Below, in pieces: positions 6,468 to 16,444 of a stretch of 43,882 bases of DNA. The position numbers were made by a program, and so were the translations under genes. Where the stretch lies: positions 8,898 to 52,779 of the forward strand of contig PMNE01000014.1 in the NCBI GenBank assembly GCA_003162635.1, read 5' to 3'. The notes under the pieces were generated by a model. That model was not told the DNA's origin and did no database searches. It was given only the letters and a program-made list of their open reading frames with translations. The DNA is from Ignavibacteriota bacterium (GTDB taxonomy: Bacteria > Bacteroidota > Ignavibacteria > UBA10030 > UBA6906). Position 1 is the first letter of the stretch. Every line of letters begins with the position of its first letter.

Positions 6468-7784
6468 TCAGCGTCCGGGTGCGGTGCCGGCAGGCGTTGT
6501 CCGGTCCGGTTCCTTCACCCCCTGCATCAGGATGAGGCCTGCAAGGAAGAATGCGCCGATCACTAGGGTGGCAAACCGCTCGTTGGTGAGATCCGCGACG
6601 ATGCCGTAGACCAGCGGCCCCACGACGGCTGAGGCCTTGCCGCAAAGCCCGTCGTAGAAGCCGAAAAACTCTGCCTCTTGTGTCCGTGGCGTCAGCAGGG
6701 CCATGAGACTCCGGCTTGCAGATTGCGAAGAGCCGATGGCGATGCCGGCGGCGAAGGCGACGATGTAGAACTGCCCGACCGTCTGCACAAGATATGCGCC
6801 CATGGCGATGGCGATCCAGATGCAGAGCGTGATGGTGATGGTCTTCTTTGGGCCGATGGCGTCGGTGATCACACCGAAGACAAGTGATCCCGCGACGGCG
6901 CTCGTTTGGACGATGGCGAAAAAGACGATGATAGCCGCATCGCTCATGTGGAGGACCTCCCCCGCAAAAATCGCGGCGAATGCGATGACGGTCAGTATCC
7001 CGTCGTTATAAATAAAGAACGCGATGAGAAATCGGGCAAGAGAAGGATGTTCATGTTTGATGAACAGCGACCGGAACGTGCCCGCCGACTTTGCGATTCC
7101 CGCGCGGAGGACCGAAGGAGGCCGTTCGCCTGCGGGGGGAGGTTCGTGGACGAAGAAGAAGAGGGGGAGCGAGAAAAACATGAAGAATACCGCGGCGACG
7201 ACGAAGGAAAGACGAACGTAGAACAGATAGAGCGGGTCGGCGGCGTCGGGAAGCATCATCCTGACAATCAACAAGACGGCGAGTGCCCCGGCGTATCCCA
7301 TCGCGAAGCCGTATCCCGACACGCGCCCATAGGAGTTGCGCGATGTAATGCCGGGCAGGAATGCGTCGTAAAAGACCAGTCCCCCTTCAAACCCGATATT
7401 GGCGGCCACGAACAGGAGGAGGCCGGTGAGGACCATCCCTTCGCGAACGAAAAACATCATTGCGGTAGCGATGACCGACACAATCGTAAAGAGGAGGAGA
7501 AATCGCTTCCTGTTCCGGGAGAAATCCGCGGCTGCCCCCAGAGGCGGGGCGAGGAGGGCCGCGAAGATCATCGAAAGACTGACCGCAAGTCCCCAGAGCC
7601 AGCGGCGTCCCCCCGCGACAGTGTGGGTGAAGTAGCGGGAGTAGATAACGGTGACGATAATGACGGAGAAGGCCGTGTTGGCGAAGTCGAAGAGGGTCCA
7701 TGCGAGAATCTGCCAGCGGGATGCCGGTGCCTCATGGCGAGGCGGCGCGGGTGCGGAAGGAGCAGGGGATGAAAGGGACTGCAT
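6468..7784 (-). CDS. MFS transporter, UMF1 (Atg22-like) family
   Basis: This 438-aa inner-membrane protein has about twelve hydrophobic segments. The start of the first helix, WTLFDFANTAFSVIIVTVIYS, and the loop YDAFLPGITSRNSYGRVSGYG are typical of the UMF1/Atg22-like branch of the major facilitator superfamily. Yeast Atg22 exports amino acids from the vacuole; substrates of the bacterial members are mostly unknown. A long loop rich in Pro, Glu and Arg (HEPPPAGERPPS) separates the two six-helix halves. It follows nusB by 54 nt on the same strand. No clear Shine-Dalgarno is seen. Confidence 0.85.
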   Translation of the reverse strand: MQSLSSPAPSAPAPPRHEAPASRWQILAWTLFDFANTAFSVIIVTVIYSRYFTHTVAGGRRWLWGLAVSLSMIFAALLAPPLGAAADFSRNRKRFLLLFTIVSVIATAMMFFVREGMVLTGLLLFVAANIGFEGGLVFYDAFLPGITSRNSYGRVSGYGFAMGYAGALAVLLIVRMMLPDAADPLYLFYVRLSFVVAAVFFMFFSLPLFFFVHEPPPAGERPPSVLRAGIAKSAGTFRSLFIKHEHPSLARFLIAFFIYNDGILTVIAFAAIFAGEVLHMSDAAIIVFFAIVQTSAVAGSLVFGVITDAIGPKKTITITLCIWIAIAMGAYLVQTVGQFYIVAFAAGIAIGSSQSASRSLMALLTPRTQEAEFFGFYDGLCGKASAVVGPLVYGIVADLTNERFATLVIGAFFLAGLILMQGVKEPDRTTPAGTAPGR

Positions 7785-7838
7785 GGAGTGTTACGGGATG
7801 GTTGGGAGACAAACGGTGCGGGTCATCTCTCTCATGCG

Positions 7839-8330
7839 CTACCCGCCGATTGGCTTCTTCCGGGCCGATGCCGGTCCACGGTTTTCGCCTTCGTATAATC
7901 CGCGTCCGGCCTTCGTCAATTCCCCCGCAGATTTCATGTCGGCAAGAACGGCGTCGAGGATCCCGTTCACGAATTGGCCGCTGCGCGCGGTGCTGAAGAG
8001 CTTGGCGAGCTCGATCGACTCGTTCATGGAGACTTTGGGAGGGATTTCCCTAAAATAGAGAAGCTCGCAAATACCCATGCGGAGAATGACGCGGTCTAGG
8101 ATCGCTATCCGCTTGAAGTCCCAATTGGTCACCTTCTCGCGGATGACGCGGTCGATGTCCATCGTGTGATCGATCGTCTGTGCCACGAGCTTCTTGGCAA
8201 ATTCGTACGCGGCCGGATTGGACCGGAGGCCGGGAAGGATGGTTTCGATGACGTGCTCGACGGAATCGCCGCTGATCTCGTGTGCGTACAGGGCCTGCAC
8301 GACCTTCTCTCTGATGATTCGTCTTCTCAC
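7839..8330 (-). CDS. nusB: transcription antitermination factor NusB
   Basis: This 163-aa protein is all-helical. The N-terminal RRRIIREKVVQALYAHE is the classic NusB arginine-rich start, and WDFKRIAILDRVILRMGICELLY plus the SMNESIELAKLFST segment are strongly conserved in the family. NusB with NusE binds boxA in ribosomal RNA leaders and prevents premature termination; a boxA-like site is present upstream of the 16S gene at 43441. The start codon is GTG with AAAGGA upstream. About 25 residues at the C-terminus (YEGENRGPASARKKPIGG) extend beyond the usual domain. Confidence 0.95.
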   Translation of the reverse strand: MRRRIIREKVVQALYAHEISGDSVEHVIETILPGLRSNPAAYEFAKKLVAQTIDHTMDIDRVIREKVTNWDFKRIAILDRVILRMGICELLYFREIPPKVSMNESIELAKLFSTARSGQFVNGILDAVLADMKSAGELTKAGRGLYEGENRGPASARKKPIGG

Positions 8331-8372
8331 AGGCGGCTATTCCTTTCGTTGCGATGGCTGATGGGCGGCACA

Positions 8373-9152
8373 TCAACCCGGCAGGGAAATGCGCGGGGCG
8401 TTGCGCAGCGGGTGCCTGTCGACAAGCACCGATGTCTTGAACACGGCATTGATGCGGCTCTCCGTAAGCACTTCCGATGGCGTTCCCACGGCGACGAGAG
8501 TCCCATTCGCCATCATCGCAATCCTCTCGCTGAAGATGGCGGCGAGATTCAAATCGTGCGATACCGACACGACGGTCAGGTGGGAATCTCTGTTGAGACG
8601 CTGCAGCAGGGTGAAGACTTCAATCTGGTGCGCGATGTCGAGATGCGCGTTCGGCTCGTCCAGGAGAATGATGCCCGGTTCCTGAGCGAGGGCACGCGCG
8701 ATGAGCACCCGCTGTCTTTCCCCTCCCGAGAGGTCGGTGATGGCATGATCCGCAAGGTGCGTGATATCGGTTAGAGCCATGACCACCCGCGCCCGTTCTC
8801 TGTCGGCCGGCTTCTCGAACGCAAGCCCGCGGGTGTGGGGCGCGCGTCCCATGAGGACGACATCCTCGACGCTGAACGGGAATTGGATCGCGCTGTCCTG
8901 GGGGACGAAAGCGATCCGACGTGCAATGGCGGCCCGCGCCAGACGCGTCAGAGGCAGTCCGTCGAGCATGATCGTTCCCCGCTGAGGAAGAAGGATTCTG
9001 TCGAGAAGTCGAAGGAGGGTGGTCTTGCCGGAACCGTTCGGGCCTATGAAAGTAAGGAATTCGCCTGCTTGCACCGTTAACGACACATTTCGCACAACCG
9101 GGACGGCCGGTTCATATCCAAAAGAAACGTTGTCAACATTGATCGCGTGCAT
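8373..9152 (-). CDS. ABC transporter ATP-binding protein, FecE/BtuD type
   Basis: This 259-aa ATPase has Walker A GPNGSGKTT (about 37-45), Q-loop VPQDS, signature LSGGERQR, Walker B IILLDEPNAHLD and switch histidine VSVSHD. The pattern is that of ATPases serving iron-siderophore, heme or cobalamin importers. A matching FecCD-type permease is encoded at 15428-16438, separated from it by two histidine kinase genes. The substrate-binding protein is not in this window. It has its own promoter candidate and an AAGG 5 nt before ATG. nusB follows 42 nt downstream. Confidence 0.9.
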   Translation of the reverse strand: MHAINVDNVSFGYEPAVPVVRNVSLTVQAGEFLTFIGPNGSGKTTLLRLLDRILLPQRGTIMLDGLPLTRLARAAIARRIAFVPQDSAIQFPFSVEDVVLMGRAPHTRGLAFEKPADRERARVVMALTDITHLADHAITDLSGGERQRVLIARALAQEPGIILLDEPNAHLDIAHQIEVFTLLQRLNRDSHLTVVSVSHDLNLAAIFSERIAMMANGTLVAVGTPSEVLTESRINAVFKTSVLVDRHPLRNAPRISLPG

Positions 9153-9237
9153 GAACCTTCAAACGCAAAATGTTCCTCTCCGCCGCACACCGCATGCCGG
9201 TCGATCGCAGGACGGTGACCAAGTATCACGATAGATC

Positions 9238-9266
9238 AATTTACAGAGAAAGCGAGAGGAACGCAA
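9238..9266 (-). promoter_or_regulatory. candidate promoter for the ABC ATPase-nusB-MFS run
   Basis: The minus strand reads TTGCGT-N17-TAAATT in the 128-nt gap between the kinase stop and the ATPase start. It suggests that the ATPase is transcribed independently of the kinases. Confidence 0.55.
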
Positions 9267-9280
9267 TACGATCAGCGAAT

Positions 9281-11560
9281 TCACGTGGGAAGGTCAAGAA
9301 CCTCCCTGACCTTCCGGAGGACATCGCTCATCTGGAACGGCTTTGCGATAAACGCCTTCGCACCGGCGACGAAGAGCTTGGACTTCAACGCAGGGCTCAG
9401 GTAGCCGCTTGCCAGCATGACCTTTGCCGGCGGGTTCGCCTGCCGTATCGCAAGGAACAGGTCGTGCCCCGACTGCTTCGGCAGTCCCATGTCGGTGACC
9501 ACCAAGTCGATGTCCGCCAGGTGCTCTTTGTATATCTCGAGCCCCTTCATGCCGTCGGAGGCGGTAAGCACCTTGTAGCCCTTGGAGGTGAGCACCTCCT
9601 GAAGGAGGTACAACAGTGCCTCTTCATCTTCAACAACGAGAATGGTTTCCTTCCCTCCCGGGACGGTACTGAATGCCGGGGGCCTCGGCTCTTCCTGCTC
9701 GACATGCATTGCAGGCAGGAAAAGCGAGAACGTCGTTCCTCCGCCGATCGTGCTTTGGACATCGAGGAAACCGTCATGGTTTCTGACGACGCCGTACACC
9801 ATCGCGAGCCCAAGGCCGTGCCCTTCCGGCTTCTCCGTCGTGACAAACGGTTCGAAGATCCGTACCCGCATCTCTTCCGCCATGCCGGTTCCGTTGTCGC
9901 TCACGGTGATTCTGACATATTGCCGTGCCGTTGCCTCAGGGAACTTCGCATGGATCGACCTGCCATCGACGACGGAAGCGGCAATGGCGATCTTCCCTTC
10001 TGCGGTATGAGCGGCAAGAATGGCATCCCTCGCATTGAGACACAGGGTGAGCAGACTCTGGAAAAGGTTGTCCTGATGCGCTTCCATCATGGGAAGGTCG
10101 GGAGGAACGTCAGTCTCGATGCGTATATTTTCCTCGATGGCACTCTTCAAGGACTCGGTAAGGTCGCGGAGAACCACGGAGATCGCGAGCGGCGCGCGTT
10201 GAGTTTCCTCTTCGCGGGAAAACATGACAAGTCTCTTGGCGATGTCGATTCCGCGCTTGACTGCTCCTTCTCCCATCGTCATGTACTTTTCCATCGTAGG
10301 ATCCGTCCCCCCGCGTGAACGCATGAGGGTGATTGTGCCGAGGACGACGTTGATGATGTTATTGAAATCGTGTGCCATGCCCCGCGCCATCTGGCGGAGA
10401 CTCTCCATTTTCTGCGCTTGGCGGAGTTGTTCCTCGATGAGGCGTTCCCTTGTGATGTCCTTCTTGACTGCAACGTAGTTCACGATCATCCCGCTCGTAT
10501 CCCGCACGGGGGAGATCGTCATTTCCTCCTGGTACGTCGATCCGTCCTTCTTCCTGTTCACGATCAGGCCCGCCCACACTTCGCCCCTCAGAAGCGTCGA
10601 CCACAATTCCCGGTAAAACTCATCCGTTTGCTCCCCGCTCTTGAGGATCCGCGAGTTCTGTCCGATCGCCTCTTCCTTCGGGTATCCCGTGACCCTTTCG
10701 AAGGAAGGATTGACGTAGCTGATGGTACCCGCCGCATCGGTGATGACGATTGATTCCGCGGACTGTTCCACGGCGGAGAAGAGGCGGGCCCGCTCTTCCT
10801 CAATTGTTTTTCTCTCCGTGACATCGAGGAGCGTCCCAAGAAGCGATGGTCTGGAACCATAGAGCGTCACAGTCCCGTACAATTCCAGATTGTTGCTCGT
10901 TCCATCCCGTCGCTTTCCCCGGAAACTGCGATGGAATGTTCCTTCCCGCTCGAGCAATCGCGCCTCGATTTCGCCCATGACCTCCCGGGCATCGCGCTCC
11001 GCGATGAGATCCTTCATTGTCAGCGACGCCATCATTTCGGAGGCGTCATAGCCGAAGATCTGCGCGAACTTCGGGTTGACGTGGATGAACCGCCCGTCCT
11101 GCAGCAGGTACACTCCCACGAGGGATTGCTCCACAATGGTGCGGAATTTTTCCTCCGCTTCCATCAGCACCTGCTCGGCCCGCCGCCGTTCGGTAATGTC
11201 GCGCCCGACGATGATCACCTTATCGGTATTCCCCTGCGCGTCACGCACCACGTTTCCATGGGACTCGATGAAGCGGATCCGACCGTCGGGCATGGCGAAC
11301 CGGTACACGATGCGTTGTCCAACGCCCGTCCGGACGGTTTCGTCAAAAACCTGTCTGACTTTTTGTTTATCGTCGGGATGGATCTCTCCGAACGAGTCGG
11401 AGCCGCGAAGGCCCGCCCTCGAGCCGAAGATCCCCTCGTAGGATGGACTGTTGTAAAGGCGTTTACCGTTGAGATCGACGACTGCGACGAGGTCGTCGAT
11501 GTTGGCAAGAATGAGGTGGAGAAGCCGTTCCGTCTCTGAAGTGTGCTCTTCCTGCTTCAT
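9281..11560 (-). CDS. hybrid histidine kinase (3x PAS, HisKA, HATPase, receiver)
   Basis: This 759-aa protein is probably soluble, since no membrane helix is seen. The domains in order are PAS (about 10-130, with YNSPSYEGIFG and GRDITERRR), PAS (135-255), PAS (260-380, NPSFERVTGY) and a HisKA dimerisation helix with phospho-acceptor His in ARGMAHDFNN. These are followed by a HATPase with N-box LCLNARDA, DNGTGM and GHGLGLAMVYG, and a C-terminal receiver with EDEE and the phospho-acceptor Asp in VVTDMGLP. Such kinases sense small ligands, redox or light through PAS domains and relay phosphate internally; the signal is unknown. Its ATG overlaps the stop of the larger kinase by 4 nt, so they are translationally coupled. 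It is closely similar to that kinase but lacks its central GAF-PAS-PAS block. No output regulator is nearby. Confidence 0.93.
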   Translation of the reverse strand: MKQEEHTSETERLLHLILANIDDLVAVVDLNGKRLYNSPSYEGIFGSRAGLRGSDSFGEIHPDDKQKVRQVFDETVRTGVGQRIVYRFAMPDGRIRFIESHGNVVRDAQGNTDKVIIVGRDITERRRAEQVLMEAEEKFRTIVEQSLVGVYLLQDGRFIHVNPKFAQIFGYDASEMMASLTMKDLIAERDAREVMGEIEARLLEREGTFHRSFRGKRRDGTSNNLELYGTVTLYGSRPSLLGTLLDVTERKTIEEERARLFSAVEQSAESIVITDAAGTISYVNPSFERVTGYPKEEAIGQNSRILKSGEQTDEFYRELWSTLLRGEVWAGLIVNRKKDGSTYQEEMTISPVRDTSGMIVNYVAVKKDITRERLIEEQLRQAQKMESLRQMARGMAHDFNNIINVVLGTITLMRSRGGTDPTMEKYMTMGEGAVKRGIDIAKRLVMFSREEETQRAPLAISVVLRDLTESLKSAIEENIRIETDVPPDLPMMEAHQDNLFQSLLTLCLNARDAILAAHTAEGKIAIAASVVDGRSIHAKFPEATARQYVRITVSDNGTGMAEEMRVRIFEPFVTTEKPEGHGLGLAMVYGVVRNHDGFLDVQSTIGGGTTFSLFLPAMHVEQEEPRPPAFSTVPGGKETILVVEDEEALLYLLQEVLTSKGYKVLTASDGMKGLEIYKEHLADIDLVVTDMGLPKQSGHDLFLAIRQANPPAKVMLASGYLSPALKSKLFVAGAKAFIAKPFQMSDVLRKVREVLDLPT

Positions 11561-14500
11561 GGTGACTTTCCCTCCGTCTGGTGTTCCGGGTGATCAAGAA
11601 CTTCGCGGATAATGCGAAGTATATCGCGCGCCTGATACGGTTTCTGGATGAACGCTTTTGCTCCCGCAGACGAAAGATGAGACCGCAGACCGGGTTCCAG
11701 GTACCCGCTGGCAAGAACGATAGGTGCCGCCGGATCGAGTTCTCGGATTCGTGCAAAAAGATCCTGTCCCGACATGCGGGGAAGGCCCATGTCGGTCAGG
11801 ACGACGCCGATCTCCTTCCTGTACTCACGGTACACCGCCAGTCCCTCTATGCCGTCCGCCGCCTTGAGCACCCGGTACCCGCTCCCCTCAAGAAGCTCCG
11901 CCAACAGGTCCCTGAGTGCCTTCTCATCCTCTACCACGAGAATCGTCTCCGTGCCGCCGGTAATGGGCCGCTCGTCGGAGATGCTCCCCGCCGACGGTGC
12001 TGCCGTGCTTGCCTGGATATAGACGTGAAACGCCGAACCCTTCCCCGGTTCACTCTCCACATCGATGAAGCCGCGGTGGTTCTTCACGATGCCATAAGCA
12101 ACTGCGAGGCCGAGGCCCGTTCCCTTTCCCGCCGGCTTGGTGGTGAAAAACGGCTCGAACACCCGGCTGCGGATGAGGTCGGTCATCCCTGTTCCATTAT
12201 CGATGACGGAAATGCGCACATAAGAAGGGGCGACGGCCTCTTTGAACCGTTTCCGAAGTGCTTCGCCATTCTCCAGCGCTGCGACAATGGTCAGGGTCCC
12301 CGTCCCCGCCTCGGGGCGCGCTTCGAGGATTGCATCGCGGCCGTTGATGCAGAGGTTGAGGAAGACCTGCCCTAACTGTCCCGGATCAGCGAGGATGCTG
12401 GGGATGTCCGGCGGTATTTCGGTAACGATGTCGATCGTTTTCTCGATCGTGTGTTCCAACACCCGGGTTAATTCCTCGGTTGCTTCCGCAAGTGTCACTG
12501 TGCGCAGGGTCAGCTGTCCTTCCCGTGAAAAAGTCAGCAGCCGTTTGGCCACATCGGCGCCCCGTCCCACGGCTCCCTCACCAACCTCCACATAACGGGC
12601 GAGGGAAGGATCCGTTAACCGCGGCTTGAGGAGCGAAAGCGCTCCCTGAATGACACCGAGGACGTTGTTGAAGTCGTGCGCAATGCCTCCGGCAAGGTGC
12701 CCCAGACTTTCCATCTTCTGCGTCTGCCTCAACCGCCGTTCCATCTCCACTTCCTGGGTCATATCCCGCTTGACGGCCACATAGTTGACAATCTCGCCCG
12801 TGGCATCGCGCACCGGCGAGATCACCATCTGTTCTTCATACAGGGAGGTGTCTTTCTTCCTGTTCGTAACGTGTCCCGACCAGACTTCTCCGCGGGTGAT
12901 CGTTTCCCACATCTCTTTGTAAAAGGCGTCGTCGTGCACGCCGCTCCGTATCAAGCGCGGATTCTTCCCCAGCGCCTCCGCGCGGGAGTAGCCCGAGACC
13001 TTCTCGAACGCCGGGTTCACATAGACAATGGTCCCATCGGCCTCTGTGACCACGATTGATTCCGCGGCCTGTTCTACCGCCATGTTGAGCCGGGCAAGTT
13101 CCCCTTCTTCATGCTTCCGCTGTGTCACATCCCTGTCGATGCCGCGGTATCCTTTGAGATGTCCCTGCTCATCAAAAATGGGGAGTCCGCTGGTCTCAAT
13201 GACCACCGTGCTCCCGTCTTTGCGGGTGTAACTGTTCTCAAAGCCCGCATAGGGCTCGCTGCGCGAGATATAGCTCAAGAGCTGCATCGACCCCCGCTGG
13301 ACATCCGCGGGGTGCATGAAATCCCGTGCCCGCCTTCCCAGGACTTCCGTCGGATCGTATCCGAGGAGGTCACGCACCTTCGGACTTGCATAGGTATATC
13401 GCCCGTCGGCGTCGGTTTCCCATAGCCAGTCCGGTATCGCTTCGACCATCGACCGGAATCTTCTCTCGCTTCGGTAGAGAGCGTATTCTGCCTCCTTTCT
13501 GCGGGTAATATCGGTGATGTTCGCCACGACTGCGTAAGGACGTTCGTCGGCGGAGCGAAGGAGCGGGCGGGTATTCACGGAAATCCACCGCCGTTGCCCG
13601 GAACGGGTGCGGAATCCCACCACAAGGTCCGAGTGGGGAGCCCCTGTGCTCAATGTGAGGGCGATAGGATCCTCGCTTGCGGCCAGGGGTGAGCCGTCTT
13701 CATGGGTCAGATCGCCGAGCATGCTGTTTCTCCGCAGCTGCGCGATTTCCTCGGGACTCAGGTCGAGGATGCGCAGCGCGCTCGCGTTCCAGCTGACAAT
13801 ATCTCCCTGCTCGTCGTGCAAAACGATGCCGTCGCTCATGCCTGCGATGATGGTCCGGTGCTTCTCCTCGCTTTCGCGCAGAGCAGCTTCCGTCTGCTTC
13901 CTATCGATGGCCACTGCGATATGGCGCGATATGTACGTGAGGAATTCCATATCCTTCGGACCAAAACGGATGGCGTCGGAGTAGCTCTGCACCACAATGA
14001 CGCCGTGGATGGTGTCATGAAGGATCAGCGGGACGCCAAGCCAATCGACGGAAGGACCGCCGATGAGCACGACTTCACCCTGATCGACGAGGTGCTGGAA
14101 GACCTCGGGGGAGGCAAGGATGGGTTTCCCCGTCCGGAGGACGTATTCTGTCAATCCCCGTCCAAGTTTGTGGGGCGGAGGGGGAGGATCGAATTCATCA
14201 ACGAAGTACGGGAAGCTGAGATCCTGCGTCTGGGCGTCGTAGAGCGCGATATAGAAATTCCGCACATACATCATTTCGCCCAACGTCGCATGGATGGCGG
14301 CGTACAATTCGTTCATGTCCCGTACCGTACTCGCCTTTTCCGTGATCTTGTAAAGCGCAAGCTGGAGTGTCTCGCTCCTCCTCCGTTCGGTGACGTCAAG
14401 CAGTGTCCCGATGATCGCCGGCTGCCCCTGGTAGGTCGTCCGGGCCGCCGAGACCTCGAGGTCGATCAGGATGCCGTCCTTCCGACGAAGACGGATTGCC

Positions 14501-15210
14501 TGCCACGCAGCATGGAGCGACTGTTCGAGCCCGCGACGGATAATCTCTTCCGTGATCGTCCCACCGTTGTCGTCCAAGATGTCGAACAGCTTGATCTTGT
14601 CAATAAGCTCGTCCGCCCTGTAGCCGGTGAGTGTCGTGATGAGCGGATTGACATATTTGACGTAGCCGTCCTGCGCGATGAAAACGCCGACGAGGGAGTG
14701 CTCAACAAGGCCATGGAACATGGCCTCACTCTCGCCAAGTTTGCTCCGGGTTTGCTGTTGTGTCGTGATGTCGTTCGAGATGACGACGACAAAGCAGATC
14801 TTTCCTTCTGCATCCCTGATGATGTGTCCCTGGGATTCGATGAATCGAACGGTCCCGTCGGGGAGGAGGAAACGGAAGGTTGCTTTCTGTCCTTCGCCTG
14901 TGCGGATCGTCTCGCGGAAGACTTTCTCGATGTGTTCCCGATCGTCGGGATGGATTTCGACGAACGACGAGGTGCCTTTGAGCGATGCAGGATCGCCGAG
15001 GATGCTCCGGTACGACGGACTGTTGTAAATCCTCTTGCCAGTCCGATCAAGGACCACCACGAGATCCCGGACGGAATTCAGGACAAGATCGAGCAGCTTG
15101 TCGCTGCCGATGAGGCTGCCAAGGGCGTCGATGGGTGAGGGAGTGCGATCCGGGGGGGAGCTCGTTGTGCGTTGCTTTGCGCCCGAGTGAGGGCGTGCGG
15201 GTTTCTTCAT
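11557..15210 (-). CDS. large hybrid histidine kinase (PAS/GAF array, HisKA, HATPase, receiver)
   Basis: This is a 1217-aa protein from the ATG at 15210 (the track begins one codon earlier at GTG). Domains in order are PAS (about 40-160, [11 protein letters not shown]), PAS (165-285), GAF (290-450, [26 protein letters not shown]), three further PAS domains (455-830, each ending in an IT/DVTxRK-like motif), HisKA with GGIAHDFNN, HATPase ([27 protein letters not shown]) and receiver ([14 protein letters not shown], final KP in QKPYQ). All catalytic residues look intact. No transmembrane segment or signal peptide is seen, so sensing is probably cytoplasmic. The 214-nt gap upstream separates it from the ABC permease and holds no clear gene. 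The next gene is a shorter paralogue overlapping by 4 nt. Confidence 0.93.
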   Translation of the reverse strand: MKKPARPHSGAKQRTTSSPPDRTPSPIDALGSLIGSDKLLDLVLNSVRDLVVVLDRTGKRIYNSPSYRSILGDPASLKGTSSFVEIHPDDREHIEKVFRETIRTGEGQKATFRFLLPDGTVRFIESQGHIIRDAEGKICFVVVISNDITTQQQTRSKLGESEAMFHGLVEHSLVGVFIAQDGYVKYVNPLITTLTGYRADELIDKIKLFDILDDNGGTITEEIIRRGLEQSLHAAWQAIRLRRKDGILIDLEVSAARTTYQGQPAIIGTLLDVTERRRSETLQLALYKITEKASTVRDMNELYAAIHATLGEMMYVRNFYIALYDAQTQDLSFPYFVDEFDPPPPPHKLGRGLTEYVLRTGKPILASPEVFQHLVDQGEVVLIGGPSVDWLGVPLILHDTIHGVIVVQSYSDAIRFGPKDMEFLTYISRHIAVAIDRKQTEAALRESEEKHRTIIAGMSDGIVLHDEQGDIVSWNASALRILDLSPEEIAQLRRNSMLGDLTHEDGSPLAASEDPIALTLSTGAPHSDLVVGFRTRSGQRRWISVNTRPLLRSADERPYAVVANITDITRRKEAEYALYRSERRFRSMVEAIPDWLWETDADGRYTYASPKVRDLLGYDPTEVLGRRARDFMHPADVQRGSMQLLSYISRSEPYAGFENSYTRKDGSTVVIETSGLPIFDEQGHLKGYRGIDRDVTQRKHEEGELARLNMAVEQAAESIVVTEADGTIVYVNPAFEKVSGYSRAEALGKNPRLIRSGVHDDAFYKEMWETITRGEVWSGHVTNRKKDTSLYEEQMVISPVRDATGEIVNYVAVKRDMTQEVEMERRLRQTQKMESLGHLAGGIAHDFNNVLGVIQGALSLLKPRLTDPSLARYVEVGEGAVGRGADVAKRLLTFSREGQLTLRTVTLAEATEELTRVLEHTIEKTIDIVTEIPPDIPSILADPGQLGQVFLNLCINGRDAILEARPEAGTGTLTIVAALENGEALRKRFKEAVAPSYVRISVIDNGTGMTDLIRSRVFEPFFTTKPAGKGTGLGLAVAYGIVKNHRGFIDVESEPGKGSAFHVYIQASTAAPSAGSISDERPITGGTETILVVEDEKALRDLLAELLEGSGYRVLKAADGIEGLAVYREYRKEIGVVLTDMGLPRMSGQDLFARIRELDPAAPIVLASGYLEPGLRSHLSSAGAKAFIQKPYQARDILRIIREVLDHPEHQTEGKSP

Positions 15211-15427
15211 CACGGGGCATCGGAGAACTTGTGGGAACGTACGCCGCGGGGCCTCCCGTGCTTCGGAATCCCTTGGTTGCCGGAATGGTCCATGCGAATC
15301 GCCGCGATCGATCGGGGAGAATGGGCACCCATGTGTGTGCCCGTTGCAGGCATTACCATCAAAATAGGGGGAAGTCGCGACTCATGCAAGGGGAGTCGAC
15401 CGGGAGATGCGCAGGCGTGTCCCAGAG

Positions 15428-16438
15428 TCAGTTTCTCTTCAACAGATAGACGAACAGGGGGGCGCCGATGGCGGCGGTGACCGCACCAACGGGGATCTCC
15501 GTCGGCGCCAGCACCGTGCGGGCGATGAGATCCGCTCCTACGAGAAACGTTCCTCCCAGAAGGAATGAAGCGGGGATGAGGAGCCGGTGGTCCGGTCCAA
15601 AGAGCATCCGGCACATGTGCGGGATGATGAGGCCCACGAAACCGATGACGCCGCTTACGGAAACGACCAATCCCGTGACAAATGAGGCAAGGAGATAGGC
15701 GAATTTCTTCACCGCGGCGACGTTGACGCCCAGTTGCATCGCAGTTTCCTCGCCTGTTGCGATCAGGTTGAATGCCTTGGCTTGCCACAAAAACAGGGTG
15801 CAGGCGATGACAACGGGCGGACCGACGATGACCGCCGCTGTCGGCGTAGCGGTGCTCAGGTTTCCCATGAGCCAGAGGAACGCGCTCCGCAATTCCTGGT
15901 TGACGATGGCGATGACAAGCAGGACGGCTGCATTGAAGAATGCGCCGATCATGACGCCGGAGAGGAGAAGGGTGTACGGATCCAGCCGGCCGTGTCTGCG
16001 TGCAACGGCGTAGACGAGGAGCATGACTGCGGCGGATCCGGCAAACGATGCCAGGGGAGTCGCAAAAGCAGACGCACCGCCGGCAAGGCTCATGGCGAGG
16101 ATGGCTCCCATGGTGCCGCCGCTCGAGATGCCAAGGATATACGGCTCAGCGAGGGGATTACGAAGGAGGGCCTGGAAGACAAGTCCCGCCACGGAGAGTC
16201 CCGCGCCGACGATGATGGCAAGGATGACCCGCGGCAACCGCAGTTCAAGGACGATCATCCTCTGGGCGTCGGCGACGGAAGGGTCGAGGGTCAGTGATGC
16301 GAGCACATCCCTCAAGGAGATGGAGACGCTGCCGATAGAGAGGGCGGCGAGCGACACGCACACAAGTCCCGCGAAGAGAAGGGCCGATACGAAAACCGTC
16401 CGACGCAGTGTGAGGGGGGGAGCCGACCTTTTACGCAC
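15428..16438 (-). CDS. FecCD-family ABC transporter permease (BtuC-like)
   Basis: This 336-aa protein has about ten membrane segments. Family landmarks are LRLPRVILAIIVGAGLSVAG, QALLRNPLAEPYILGISSGG, GFVGLIIPHMCRML and EIPVGAVTAAIGAPLFVYLL. The GFVGLIIPH segment is the usual coupling region for the ATPase. Members import siderophores, heme or cobalamin; which one cannot be told from the sequence. The start is GTG with AGGTGA six nt before it, and it lies 6 nt after obg, so it is read from the obg message. Its likely ATPase is about 6 kb downstream, beyond two kinase genes, and no binding protein is seen. Confidence 0.9.
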   Translation of the reverse strand: MRKRSAPPLTLRRTVFVSALLFAGLVCVSLAALSIGSVSISLRDVLASLTLDPSVADAQRMIVLELRLPRVILAIIVGAGLSVAGLVFQALLRNPLAEPYILGISSGGTMGAILAMSLAGGASAFATPLASFAGSAAVMLLVYAVARRHGRLDPYTLLLSGVMIGAFFNAAVLLVIAIVNQELRSAFLWLMGNLSTATPTAAVIVGPPVVIACTLFLWQAKAFNLIATGEETAMQLGVNVAAVKKFAYLLASFVTGLVVSVSGVIGFVGLIIPHMCRMLFGPDHRLLIPASFLLGGTFLVGADLIARTVLAPTEIPVGAVTAAIGAPLFVYLLKRN

Positions 16439-16444
16439 GGTGGG

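Noticed and set aside
9281-15210. Frameshift or pseudogene status of the kinases, suggested by many opposite-strand long ORFs
   Set aside because: All motifs are intact and in frame; the opposite-strand ORFs are shadows of high-GC coding sequence.
15214-15427. Possible cobalamin riboswitch or promoter in the gap before the large kinase
   Set aside because: I could not see the conserved cobalamin box or a convincing -35/-10 pair; the TATTTTG stretch is one base short of the Bacteroidota -7 box.
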